A DNA stretch of 13,604 nucleotides, taken from contig UQOB01000033.1 in the NCBI GenBank assembly GCA_900542595.1, positions 1 to 13,604 on the forward strand, in the 5' to 3' direction. A model generated the notes under the pieces. That model saw only the letters and a program-made list of their open reading frames with translations, did not search any database and had not been told where the DNA came from. The position numbers and the translations under genes are program-made. The DNA comes from an uncultured Mollicutes bacterium. GTDB taxonomy: Bacteria; Bacillota_I; Bacilli_A; RFN20; CAG-826. Positions 5,639 to 13,184 of this stretch are shown piece after piece. Within the stretch, counting starts at the first letter, position 1. Each line of letters begins with the position of its first letter.

Positions 5639-7480
5639 ATGGCAAAAGAAATTATCGTCGGTATCGACCTCGGTACCACCAATAGTGTCATCAGCTACAT
5701 GCAAGCCGATGGCAAAGTGAAAGTTATCCCGAACCCGGAAGGCACAATGACCACCCCGTCGATTGTCGCTTTTAAAGGGAACGGCGAAGAAATTGTCGGT
5801 AACGCCGCCAAACGGCAAATGATCACTAACCCCGACACTGTTAGAAGCGCAAAAAGAAAGATGGGAACTAATGAAAAGTTCCATATCGCTTGTTTAAATA
5901 AAGACTTCACCCCGCAAGAAATTAGCGCGAAAGTTCTTGCTTACATGAAGGACTACGCCGAAAAGAACATCGGGCAATCGATTAAAAAAGCGGTCATCAC
6001 CGTTCCGGCCTACTTCAATGACGCTCAACGGCAAGCCACGAAAGACGCTGGCACCATTGCGGGTCTCGATGTCGTCCGGATTATTAACGAACCGACCGCC
6101 AGCTGCTTAGCGTACGGTCTCGATAGCCAAAAATCGGGGAAAGTCGTTGTCTTCGACCTCGGCGGTGGCACGCTCGACGTCAGTATCCTCGATATCGGGG
6201 ACGGCACCTTCCAAGTTCTCTCCACCAGCGGTGATACCCACTTAGGTGGCGATGACTGGGATAACGCAGTCGCCGATTGGATCCACGCCCAAATTCAAAT
6301 CGAAACCGGCATGGATTTAAATGACAACATGGCCCGTCAACGGTTCATCGATGCGGCGGAAAAAGCCAAGATTGAACTCTCCAGTAGCTTAGAAACCACG
6401 ATTTCGCTTCCCTTCATCGGGATGGGAAAGAATGGCCCGATTAACTATGAAGGTAAGCTCACGAGAGCGAAATTCGAAGAACTCACTCGGCCCTTACTCG
6501 AAAGATGTAAGATTCCGATGGAAAAAGCGATGCACGATGCGGGCTTAACCTATAACGATATCAACGAAGTGTTGATGATCGGTGGTTCGATCCGTATGCC
6601 GGCCGTCCAACAAATGGTCAAGAGCATTACCGGGAAGAACCTTAACCTCAGCGTTAACCCCGATGAAGCGGTCAGTATCGGTGCCGCTATTCAAGGTGCC
6701 GTTATCGCCGGCGACATTAAAGACGTCGTTCTCCTTGACGTTACTCCGTTAACCTTAGGGATTGAAACCTTAGGGGGAGTGATGACGCCGTTAATTCCGA
6801 GAAATACCACCATCCCGACCACTAAGAGCCAAATCTTCTCGACCGCCGAAGACAATCAACCGGCTGTCGACATCATGGTTTACCAAGGTGAACGGCCGAT
6901 GGCGAGAGATAATAAACTCTTAGGGAACTTCACCTTAAGCGGTATTAAACCGGCGCGGCGTGGACAACCTCGAATTGAAGTCACCTTCAATATCGATGTC
7001 AACGGGATCGTCAAAGTTTCTGCTAAAGACCTCGATACCCAAAAGAGCCAAGATATCACCATCAGTGGTAGCAATGGCTTAAGCAAAGAAGATATCGACC
7101 GGATGGTCAAAGAAGCCGAAGAAAATAAAGCGGCCGATGAAAAGAGAAAGAGCGACGTGGAAGTGATGAATAAAGCTCAAACCTACGTCGATGAAATCAA
7201 TCGGACGCTCCAAGAAAAGGGCGATAGCATCACCCCGGAAGAAAAGGAACAATTAACCAAACTCCGGGACGAAGCGCAAGGCGCCTTACAAAGCAACAAT
7301 ATCGATAAACTCCGGGAAATCGTCGGTCGGTTAGAAGAAGCCGCGATGAAAGCGAGCCAAATGGGTGCTAATCCTAACGCCGGTGCTCAAAACACTAACC
7401 CTAACCCGAATCAAGGTAACAACAACAACCAAAACGGTGACGATGTCATCGATGCCGACTTCACTGATAAGAAGGCTTAA
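5639..7480 (+). CDS. dnaK: Chaperone DnaK (Hsp70)
   Basis: ATP-driven Hsp70 chaperone of 613 residues. Nucleotide-binding motifs are intact: GIDLGTTNS (8-16), the VPAYFNDAQRQATKDAG segment (122-138), VFDLGGGTLDVS (171-182) and MIGGSIRMPAVQ (313-324; Ile in IGGSIR where Thr is usual). The interdomain linker is VVLLDVTPL (363-371), then the substrate-binding domain with TVKVSAKD-like NGIVKVSAKD (455-464). A helical lid is followed by an Asn/Gln/Gly/Pro-rich tail ending in DDVIDADFTDKKA. The segment before DFTPQEISAKVL is short, lacking the insertion of about 24 residues in Gram-negative DnaK. This is the monoderm form. A strong AAAGGAG site precedes the ATG by ten bases. It works with the GrpE and DnaJ encoded on either side and feeds back on HrcA. 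Confidence 0.98.
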   Translation: MAKEIIVGIDLGTTNSVISYMQADGKVKVIPNPEGTMTTPSIVAFKGNGEEIVGNAAKRQMITNPDTVRSAKRKMGTNEKFHIACLNKDFTPQEISAKVLAYMKDYAEKNIGQSIKKAVITVPAYFNDAQRQATKDAGTIAGLDVVRIINEPTASCLAYGLDSQKSGKVVVFDLGGGTLDVSILDIGDGTFQVLSTSGDTHLGGDDWDNAVADWIHAQIQIETGMDLNDNMARQRFIDAAEKAKIELSSSLETTISLPFIGMGKNGPINYEGKLTRAKFEELTRPLLERCKIPMEKAMHDAGLTYNDINEVLMIGGSIRMPAVQQMVKSITGKNLNLSVNPDEAVSIGAAIQGAVIAGDIKDVVLLDVTPLTLGIETLGGVMTPLIPRNTTIPTTKSQIFSTAEDNQPAVDIMVYQGERPMARDNKLLGNFTLSGIKPARRGQPRIEVTFNIDVNGIVKVSAKDLDTQKSQDITISGSNGLSKEDIDRMVKEAEENKAADEKRKSDVEVMNKAQTYVDEINRTLQEKGDSITPEEKEQLTKLRDEAQGALQSNNIDKLREIVGRLEEAAMKASQMGANPNAGAQNTNPNPNQGNNNNQNGDDVIDADFTDKKA

Positions 7481-7486
7481 ATTTAA

Positions 7487-7514
7487 GGCGGGTCCTCAAC
7501 GGGCCCGCTCTTTT
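7487..7514 (+). terminator. GC-rich hairpin between dnaK and dnaJ
   Basis: GCGGGTCC (7488-7495) pairs with GGGCCCGC (7501-7508) around a TCAAC loop, eight pairs with one G-U, followed by CTTTT. The T-run is short and broken, so this is more likely a partial terminator or an RNA processing and stability element that lowers dnaJ output relative to dnaK than a full stop. The dnaJ ribosome site starts right after it. Confidence 0.5.
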
Positions 7515-7528
7515 GAAGGAGGAAATTT

Positions 7529-8674
7529 ATGGCGAAACGCGATTATTACGAAGTGTTAGGCCTAAATAAGAACGCTACCAAAGATGAAATCCGTAGCGCC
7601 TATCGAAAACTCGCCAAACAATATCACCCCGATATCAATAAATCTCCCGATGCCCCGGAGAAATTTAAGGAAGTGCAAGAAGCTTATGATGTCCTTAGTG
7701 ACGATAAGAAACGTGCAACCTATGATCAATTCGGGATGGCCGCCTTTGAACAAGGGGCTTCCACCGGTGGGCAAGGTAATCCTTTCACCGGGCAAGGTTT
7801 CAGCGGTCAAGGTTTCGGGGATATCGATTTAGGCGATATCTTTAATTCCTTTTTTGGGGGTGGCGCTCCGAGAGGAAGTGCCAGAAGTTCAAGAAGAACT
7901 GGCCCCTTAAAGGGAAACGACACTTTGATGCGGATCAAGATTTCCTTCATGGATAGCATCAATGGCAAGGTCGTCAATATCCCGGTCACTTATATGGCGC
8001 CGTGTCCGCATTGTCACGGAACGGGTGCGGAAAACCCGGGTGACGTCACCACTTGTCCCGACTGCGGCGGCACTGGGATCGTTAATCAAAGAGTCCAAAC
8101 TTTCTTTGGGACGATGACCCAACAAACCACCTGCCCGAGATGCGGGGGTACTGGGAAAACCATCAAAGAAACCTGCCATACCTGCGGGGGAAGTGGCTAT
8201 AAGAAAACTTCCACCAATATCGATCTCACGATTCCCGCCGGGATCAGTGACGGGCAAACCTTACGGGTCCCTGGGTACGGTGAGCCTGGCATTAATGGTG
8301 GGGAAAATGGTGACCTCTTGATTCAAGTGGTCGTCCAACCGGATCCTTACTTTACCCGGGAAGGAAATGACATTCACGTCAAAGCGAGTATCAACGCGAT
8401 ACAAGCGACGTTGGGTTGTAAGATTCCGGTTAAGACGGTCTATAAAGAAGTGGAAGTCACTGTTCCCAATGGAACCCAACCCGGAACGGTCATTCGGTTA
8501 AAAGGGGAAGGTGTTAAAGGAAAGAATAGCTTTAGAAACGGGGATGAATATATCCACGTCGATATCACTGTTCCGAAAAACATCTCGTCTTCTCAAAAGA
8601 GTTTACTTGAACAATTCTTGACGGAAGATAACAGTAACAACAATAAAAAATGGAAAAATCCCTTTAGAAAATAA
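7529..8674 (+). CDS. dnaJ: Chaperone protein DnaJ (Hsp40)
   Basis: Type I Hsp40 cochaperone of 381 residues that stimulates the DnaK ATPase and delivers substrates. The J domain (about 1-70) has the required HPD at 33-35. A Gly/Phe-rich region follows (about 70-115, with FFGGG). The zinc-binding region has four CxxCxGxG repeats: CPHCHGTG (159), CPDCGGTG (176), CPRCGGTG (202) and CHTCGGSG (216). The substrate-binding domain ends in GDEYIHVDITVPKNIS. The start is firm: AAGGAGG at 7516-7522 is six bases from the ATG. It is the last gene of the heat-shock operon, and a strong terminator follows. In B. subtilis the next gene would be prmA, which is absent here. Confidence 0.98.
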   Translation: MAKRDYYEVLGLNKNATKDEIRSAYRKLAKQYHPDINKSPDAPEKFKEVQEAYDVLSDDKKRATYDQFGMAAFEQGASTGGQGNPFTGQGFSGQGFGDIDLGDIFNSFFGGGAPRGSARSSRRTGPLKGNDTLMRIKISFMDSINGKVVNIPVTYMAPCPHCHGTGAENPGDVTTCPDCGGTGIVNQRVQTFFGTMTQQTTCPRCGGTGKTIKETCHTCGGSGYKKTSTNIDLTIPAGISDGQTLRVPGYGEPGINGGENGDLLIQVVVQPDPYFTREGNDIHVKASINAIQATLGCKIPVKTVYKEVEVTVPNGTQPGTVIRLKGEGVKGKNSFRNGDEYIHVDITVPKNISSSQKSLLEQFLTEDNSNNNKKWKNPFRK

Positions 8675-8684
8675 AAGGATTTTG

Positions 8685-8713
8685 AGGAGAAACGTGTGTT
8701 TCTCCTTTTTTTA
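8685..8713 (+). terminator. Rho-independent terminator of the hrcA-dnaJ operon
   Basis: A perfect eight-pair stem, GGAGAAAC with GTTTCTCC, around a GTGT loop (8686-8705), followed by seven T. It lies eleven bases after the dnaJ stop. It is nearly the same as the terminator at 9248-9276. Confidence 0.93.
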
Positions 8714-8750
8714 TTTTGTTTTTAATTAGGTCTCTATTTCTTACCTTAAA

Positions 8751-8779
8751 TTGATGGTAAATGGAGATTTTGCTATAAT
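8751..8779 (+). promoter_or_regulatory. Extended -10 promoter of the putative lipoprotein gene
   Basis: TTGATG (8751-8756), 17 bases, then TATAAT (8774-8779) preceded by TG one base before, giving the full extended -10 TGnTATAAT. It lies right after the dnaJ terminator and before an AGGAG ribosome site at 8790-8794, so the small gene has its own transcript. Confidence 0.85.
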
Positions 8780-8800
8780 AGACAAAGTTAGGAGAAGACG

Positions 8801-9199
8801 ATGAAAAAAGGATTATTAGCATTACTGCCCTTATTCTCGTTTTTTCTTTTAACTCCTTCTTGCCAAAGTTCACCTGTTACTTTAACCTTCGTCCAGCATA
8901 CCTATATTAAGGATTCTCACGATGAAAACGGGGAAGTGAACGGCTATTATTTTAAAAATGATGAATTAGCGAAAACGGAGATTGAATATCCCAGGGGTTA
9001 CTATTTAACAGAGAGTGATATCAATAGTTTTAACACTGACCGTTTAAAGTATGATGTTCCATCGCTCATTGGGGACGGCTATTTCTCTTTTACCTTTTTA
9101 ACGACTTCCTTTAATGAAGATACGGGTTTTTCGACTGACTTTTTAGAACCAGGTACATTAAACCATGATCTGGTTATCCATTTCGGGATTTACGGCTAA
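8801..9199 (+). CDS. Small putative lipoprotein of unknown function
   Basis: A 132-residue protein with an N-terminal export signal: MKKG, a hydrophobic core (LLALLPLFSFFLL), then TPSC with Cys21 as the likely lipidation site. The lipobox is relaxed (Leu four residues before Cys instead of three), so attachment is probable but not certain. The mature part is polar and aromatic-rich, with YYF and YYL patches and probable beta structure. I recognise no domain. The AGGAG site six bases upstream fixes the ATG. It is transcribed alone, between its own promoter and its own terminator, and sits in the place where the conserved Bacillota cluster would continue with prmA. Confidence 0.78.
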   Translation: MKKGLLALLPLFSFFLLTPSCQSSPVTLTFVQHTYIKDSHDENGEVNGYYFKNDELAKTEIEYPRGYYLTESDINSFNTDRLKYDVPSLIGDGYFSFTFLTTSFNEDTGFSTDFLEPGTLNHDLVIHFGIYG

Positions 9200-9201
9200 A
9201 G

Positions 9202-9304
9202 AAAAAGCCCGATATTAGTAAATTCATTGGGGAAATGAAATGATTTTAAGGGGAAACGATAGTTTCTCCTTTTTTGTTTTCACCCTTTAATTAACGGGCT
9301 TTTT
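9202..9304 (+). repeat. Widely spaced inverted repeat enclosing two hairpins
   Basis: AAAAAGCCCG (9202-9211) and CGGGCTTTTT (9295-9304) are perfect reverse complements, 83 bases apart. Between them lie a small hairpin (TTCATT 9223-9228 with AATGAA 9234-9239) and the lipoprotein terminator. The outer stem could form only in read-through RNA, or it may be chance. The right arm ends 29 bases before the deaminase ATG. Confidence 0.45.
9248..9276 (+). terminator. Rho-independent terminator after the lipoprotein gene
   Basis: GGGGAAAC (9250-9257) pairs with GTTTCTCC (9262-9269), eight pairs with one G-U, around a GATA loop, followed by six T. The stem differs from the dnaJ terminator at a single base on the left arm. 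Confidence 0.88.
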
Positions 9305-9333
9305 GCCTTACCATATATGAGCGAGGAATACCT

Positions 9334-9795
9334 ATGAATAAATACATGGAAGAGGCTTTGAAGGAAGCTTACCAAGGAATCAATCATAGTCATGGCGGCC
9401 CTTTCGGCGCGGTCATCGTGAAGGATGGAAAAATTATCGGCCGCGGTCATAACCAAGTAGTTAAAAACCAAGACCCGACCTGCCACGGGGAAATCATGGC
9501 CATTCATGATGCTTGTAAGAACATGAATAGCTTTGATTTGAGTGGGAGCGAAATCTACACGACCGGTTACCCATGCCCGATGTGCTTAGGAGCAATCCTC
9601 TGGGCGAATATCAGTAAAGTTTATTATGGCTGTAACACCATCGATACCGAAAAGATTGGGTTCCGTGACCAAGCCTTCTACGATCTAACCAGCGACGAAA
9701 AGAAAATGAACGAATTCGTCAAAGAAATGGACCGGGAAGAATGCCTTAAACTTTACGAAGATTATTTAAAGAAAGGCGGCCGTACCGCGTACTAA
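9334..9795 (+). CDS. Cytidine-deaminase-fold enzyme, guanine deaminase-like
   Basis: A 153-residue zinc-dependent deaminase. The zinc-site residues are His51 and Glu53 (in PTCHGE, where HAE is more common) and Cys81 and Cys84 (PCPMC, 80-84). The stretch HGGPFGAVIVKDGKII (20-35) and CPMCLGAILWA (81-91) resemble B. subtilis GuaD, which turns guanine into xanthine, and the C-terminal aromatic ending (GGRTAY) is also GuaD-like. The tRNA deaminase TadA is less likely, as its GEVPIGAV and HAEM motifs are absent. Exact substrate is uncertain; related proteins act on other bases or nucleosides. A GAGGA ribosome site lies seven bases before the ATG. No clear promoter is seen. It is first of a packed run leading to rsmE and mtaB. 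Confidence 0.82.
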   Translation: MNKYMEEALKEAYQGINHSHGGPFGAVIVKDGKIIGRGHNQVVKNQDPTCHGEIMAIHDACKNMNSFDLSGSEIYTTGYPCPMCLGAILWANISKVYYGCNTIDTEKIGFRDQAFYDLTSDEKKMNEFVKEMDREECLKLYEDYLKKGGRTAY

Positions 9796-9797
9796 AA

Positions 9798-10238
9798 ATG
9801 GCAAAATGTCGAAATTGTGGACGGGATATCTCGTCTTTTGATAAGGATATCTGTCCCTACTGCGGGACACTTAACCCAATCGAAGATAACTACCAAACCA
9901 AAGACGTCACCAGCATCATTCCGAAAGTGGAAGGTGAGGTAAAACTTAAAAAACAAAAGAGCCTTTTAACTTATCTTCTTTTAGGTATTTTCTTCGGGAT
10001 TTTTGGAGTGGAACACTTTTACCTTAAGAAATGGAAAGAAGGTTTAATTTCTTTAGCGTCAACCCTCCTTATCACCGGTGGCTTAGGAAGCATCTTCTTT
10101 TTCCTCGTTGACCCCTTAAAGAATGTTTGGGGATATTTATTACCGTTATTACTCTGTTTCTTAGCCTCTTTCGTTTATTCCTTGTTCACCTTTTTAAAAG
10201 GGAACGTCAAAGATAACGAAAATGACGAGGTGATCTAA
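9798..10238 (+). CDS. Zinc-ribbon membrane protein with TM2-like domain
   Basis: A 146-residue protein with an N-terminal zinc ribbon (Cys4, Cys7, Cys19, Cys22, in CRNC and CPYC), a polar linker and three predicted membrane segments at about 56-72, 82-104 and 112-134. The segment LLLGIFFGIFGVEHFYLKKW (61-80) looks like the TM2 domain, in which a Gly-rich helix is followed by FYLG; the last Gly is Lys here. TM2 proteins with a zinc ribbon are common in Bacillota, but their role is not known. The start is two bases after the deaminase stop and has no good ribosome site, so translation probably depends on coupling. Its TAA overlaps the rsmE ATG by one base. Confidence 0.8.
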   Translation: MAKCRNCGRDISSFDKDICPYCGTLNPIEDNYQTKDVTSIIPKVEGEVKLKKQKSLLTYLLLGIFFGIFGVEHFYLKKWKEGLISLASTLLITGGLGSIFFFLVDPLKNVWGYLLPLLLCFLASFVYSLFTFLKGNVKDNENDEVI

Positions 10239-10942
10239 TGTTTACCATCTTCGCGGAATCTTTTAGTGACGGCATCTTTTCCTTTTCAAAAGACGATAAC
10301 CATCACTTTGGAACCGTTAATCGCTTAAAAATCGGGGAAGAGATTCGGGTTATTTATGATGGCCATGCGTACCTCGTGAAAATTCATAAAACTAATCCCT
10401 TAGAAGCGAAGGTGATAAAAGAAGTGGAAGACCGTGAAAGGAAAAGAAAGATCGCGATCGCGATGCCATTATTAAAGAACCATAAGGAAGAAGATGTTCT
10501 TCTTATGGCGACGCAGCTTGGAGTTAACGCGGTATATTTCTATACTTCTTCTTATTCTTTATTAAATAAAGAAGCGTACACGAAAAAGAAAGAACGCTTT
10601 GAGAAATTGATCAAAGAAGCGGCCAGCCAATGCGGGAGAGCAACTCTTCCAACTTTGCCTGATAAATCCTTAACTTTTGAAGAACTTTTTTCGCTCCCGT
10701 ACCCCAATATCGTGATGGCGGATGAACATTTAGCTTCCGAGAAGAACGATTACGATTTCGACGATAAAGACATCCTCTTTATCAGTGGTCCCGAAGGGGG
10801 CTTTAATGAAAAAGAAGTGGCTTTCGCCAAGGGTAATGCGAAATTGATCTCGCTCGGTCCTCGAATCTTACGAGCGGAAACCGCCCCCGTCTATTTTTTA
10901 AGCGTCATGAGTTACCTCGACGAAGTTTCCTTTAAAAAATAA
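10238..10942 (+). CDS. rsmE: 16S rRNA m3U1498 methyltransferase RsmE
   Basis: SAM-dependent SPOUT methyltransferase that modifies the N3 of U1498 of 16S rRNA in the small subunit. The 234-residue length is typical. An N-terminal PUA-like domain (about 1-70, with HHFGTVNRLKIGEEIRV) is followed by the knotted catalytic domain. EAASQCGR (127-134), GPEGGF (184-189) and SLGPRILRAETA (205-216) are the family's signatures; the last two form the cofactor-binding knot. It overlaps the previous stop by one base (TAATG) with GAGGTGAT just upstream. In B. subtilis it lies between prmA and mtaB; here prmA is missing and an extra gene separates it from mtaB. Confidence 0.96.
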   Translation: MFTIFAESFSDGIFSFSKDDNHHFGTVNRLKIGEEIRVIYDGHAYLVKIHKTNPLEAKVIKEVEDRERKRKIAIAMPLLKNHKEEDVLLMATQLGVNAVYFYTSSYSLLNKEAYTKKKERFEKLIKEAASQCGRATLPTLPDKSLTFEELFSLPYPNIVMADEHLASEKNDYDFDDKDILFISGPEGGFNEKEVAFAKGNAKLISLGPRILRAETAPVYFLSVMSYLDEVSFKK

Positions 10943-10965
10943 GGGAAAAACAATAAAATCTAACT

Positions 10966-11751
10966 ATGGATATCTTCACCCTTTTAGAGCAAGAAAAACG
11001 GCCGAGCACCTTCTATGAAACCGATGAATATCTCTTTTTTAAAGAGCACGTCCATCTTTTAAACTTGGTCCCGCTTTGGGAGAACTACGCGAAAGCGGAA
11101 AAACCTTTTGACGTCATTCGGGCGAATATTATTTTACGTTCCTTAATCAATAAAGCGGTCATCGAACAGGGGTACCTTTTAAAGACGAAGGAAGAAAATA
11201 AGAATAAGGTCGATGTCCTCGATAAAAAGACCTACATGGAAAACCTCATGAGTGACCTCCCATATTTCACCTTTGAAAAGAAAAAAATCTATGTCGCTTT
11301 CTTTAGTCACGTCATCAATGAGCTGTATACTTCAAAGCAATATCTCTTATTAGAAAAACCCTTTAAAAGCTTAGTCAAAGATTTTGAAGCCGCTATCATT
11401 GATCCTTTTGATTATTATGGTTACCGGCTTTTTAATAGTTACTTTACCAAGTTAATTCCCATTAAAAAGACGAAGAATATCCTCGCGATGTACGATTACG
11501 ATAGTGAATCCTTATACTTTATCAATGAACAAGGACGGCTCGATAATAGTGTTTCTCTCTTCGATAAAGGAATTGAAAGTCCAATTAAAACCCATCTTAT
11601 CGAACGGATTGAAGATGTCGCAGAGGCTTATCTTTCCTTTAACAAAGAAAAGTTCTATGAAAGCTTAGTTAAAGGGGGCTTTGTCAGTCTAAAACTGATG
11701 GACCGCTTAAATAAGGACCGGATGAAAATGGAGAAGAAAATAAACAAATGA
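10966..11751 (+). CDS. Unrecognised 261-residue protein between rsmE and mtaB
   Basis: I do not recognise this family. The protein has no signal peptide or membrane segment and no cysteine motif. It is rich in Phe, Tyr, Leu and Lys and is probably mostly helical, with a stretch that looks like short beta strands near NILAMYDYDSESLYFINEQG (166-185). It reads as a true gene: the frame is open throughout, codon choice matches its neighbours, and its TGA overlaps the mtaB ATG as ATGA. The gap before it is 23 bases with no good ribosome site. TAAAAT at 10954-10959 lies seven bases before the ATG, the same spacing as the candidate -10 box of the Fic-like gene. Its place between two RNA-modifying enzymes hints at, but does not prove, a translation-related role. 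Confidence 0.75.
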   Translation: MDIFTLLEQEKRPSTFYETDEYLFFKEHVHLLNLVPLWENYAKAEKPFDVIRANIILRSLINKAVIEQGYLLKTKEENKNKVDVLDKKTYMENLMSDLPYFTFEKKKIYVAFFSHVINELYTSKQYLLLEKPFKSLVKDFEAAIIDPFDYYGYRLFNSYFTKLIPIKKTKNILAMYDYDSESLYFINEQGRLDNSVSLFDKGIESPIKTHLIERIEDVAEAYLSFNKEKFYESLVKGGFVSLKLMDRLNKDRMKMEKKINK

Positions 11752-13037
11752 AGTTCTTCTTTTATTCTTTAGGCTGTAAGGTCAATAGTTATGAAATAAG
11801 TTGCCTTAAACGGCAGGCTTTATGCTTAGGTAACAAAGTGACACGTGACGTAAAAAAGGCTGACGTCATCATCATTAATACTTGTACGGTTACCCAGATG
11901 AGCAGCAAGAAAAGCCGGCAGAAAATTCGAAGTTTTAGGCGGGATAATAGTAAAGCCGTGTTAATCGCGATGGGCTGCTTTACCGAAGAATATTTAAATG
12001 AAAGTCTCTTTGATTTAGGGGTCGATATCGCGCTGGGGAATAACAATAAAGAAACGATTTTTTCTTTGCTTGATGAATATCAAAAGAATCAAAAGAAAAT
12101 CTTATGTAACAAGGTTCCAAAAAATAAACAACTCTATCCAATTTTTGATAAATATCCATTGATTACTTCTGCGAGACCGTACGTTAAAATCCAAGATGGC
12201 TGCGATGCTTTTTGTACGTATTGCATCATTCCGTTAGTTAGAGGGAAATCCCGAAGCCGGAAACCTTTAGACGTCATCGGTGAAATCAAAACCTTAGTCG
12301 AAAATGGGGCGAAAGAAATCGTCATCACCGGCATCCATATCGGGCTCTACGGAAAAGATTTTAAAGAACCTTATACCTTAAGCGATTTATTAGAACTCAT
12401 CTTAAAGACCTTCCCAGATTTATCGAGAGTTAGAATATCGTCTTTAGAAATCATGGACGTCGACGATAAGTTTATTGCTTTGCTCAAAGATAATCCTCGT
12501 TTAGTCAGTCACCTTCATTTACCGCTTCAAAGTGGATCCGCGAATATTCTAAAGAAGATGGGTCGACCTTATGACCAAGCGATGTATCTTGAGAAGATTA
12601 GAAAGATCCAAGAAGCGAGACCTGGTATTGCAATAACGAGCGACGTCATGGTCGGTTTCCCCACTGAAACGGAAGAAGATTTCTTAGAAACCGTCAAAGT
12701 AATAACGTCCGTTCCTTTTAGAGAAATCCATGTTTTCCCGTATTCGGTAAGACCCAATACTAGAGCGACCTTATATAAGGATTTAGACCCTGCGATTAAA
12801 AAAGAAAGAGTCAAAGAACTATTAAGACTTAACCAAAAACTGAGCGAACAATACGAAGAACAATATTACGGGAAAGAAGTGGAAGTCTTGATTGAAAAGA
12901 TTGAGGATGGTTTAGCCTACGGCCACACCGATAACTATCTCTATTTAGCTTTTCCTTCCAATAACCATAAAGTTAACGATTTAGTGAAAGTTATCTTCAC
13001 CAAAGACAATAAAAGAGAAAGATACGAGGAAGATTAG
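11748..13037 (+). CDS. mtaB: tRNA t6A37 methylthiotransferase MtaB
   Basis: Radical SAM methylthiotransferase that converts t6A to ms2t6A at position 37 of tRNAs reading ANN codons. The 429 residues show the three-domain plan. The N-terminal domain binds one cluster (Cys10, Cys46, Cys77). The radical SAM core has CDAFCTYC (152-159), followed by IIPLVRGKSRSR. The C-terminal TRAM-like domain lies at about 375-420. GCKVNSYE near the N-terminus favours MtaB over MiaB (GCQMN type) and RimO. Its ATG overlaps the previous TGA. GGAGAAG lies somewhat far upstream (11730-11736), so coupling is likely. It closes the cluster; no strong terminator follows. Confidence 0.94.
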   Translation: MKFFFYSLGCKVNSYEISCLKRQALCLGNKVTRDVKKADVIIINTCTVTQMSSKKSRQKIRSFRRDNSKAVLIAMGCFTEEYLNESLFDLGVDIALGNNNKETIFSLLDEYQKNQKKILCNKVPKNKQLYPIFDKYPLITSARPYVKIQDGCDAFCTYCIIPLVRGKSRSRKPLDVIGEIKTLVENGAKEIVITGIHIGLYGKDFKEPYTLSDLLELILKTFPDLSRVRISSLEIMDVDDKFIALLKDNPRLVSHLHLPLQSGSANILKKMGRPYDQAMYLEKIRKIQEARPGIAITSDVMVGFPTETEEDFLETVKVITSVPFREIHVFPYSVRPNTRATLYKDLDPAIKKERVKELLRLNQKLSEQYEEQYYGKEVEVLIEKIEDGLAYGHTDNYLYLAFPSNNHKVNDLVKVIFTKDNKRERYEED

Positions 13038-13131
13038 AACGCTTCCTATTAAAGTCTTATAATTTTGACACGATTACAAAATCCTAAAATCGACACTTTC
13101 TCTATTTTTTTGGACATTGTTTAAAAGAAAA

Positions 13132-13159
13132 TTGACGGGGGAAACTTTCCTAGTATAAT
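13132..13159 (+). promoter_or_regulatory. Sigma-A promoter of rpmF
   Basis: TTGACG (13132-13137) and TATAAT (13154-13159) with a 16-base spacer. Transcription should begin near 13166, giving a leader of about 20 bases with GAGG at 13173-13176 as ribosome site. The gap before it (13038-13131) also holds a TATAAT at 13058-13063 and a TTGACA at 13065-13070, but they are in the wrong order to form a promoter together. Confidence 0.88.
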
Positions 13160-13184
13160 ACCCTCGAAAAGCGAGGTAAGAAAG

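Noticed and set aside
7365..7832. Two + strand open frames across the end of dnaK and the start of dnaJ
   Set aside because: They overlap two certain chaperone genes in other frames and show no domain, codon pattern or ribosome site of their own.
9291..9319. Promoter before the deaminase (TTAACG and TATATG, 17-base spacing)
   Set aside because: Transcription would start around 9326, within the GAGGA ribosome site at 9323-9327, and both boxes are poor matches.
9334..9795. Assignment as tRNA adenosine deaminase TadA
   Set aside because: The body matches GuaD-like sequences (GGPFGAVIVKDG) and lacks TadA's typical PIGAV and HAEM motifs.
13038..13131. Terminator after mtaB (CGATT/AATCG repeat with a T-run further on)
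   Set aside because: The stem has only five pairs with a 12-base loop, and the T-run at 13105-13111 is separated from it, so it does not make a credible terminator.
13162..13176. Hairpin CCTCG/CGAGG that could hide the rpmF ribosome site
   Set aside because: The predicted transcription start is near 13166, so most of the left arm would not be in the RNA. A five-pair stem here is probably chance.
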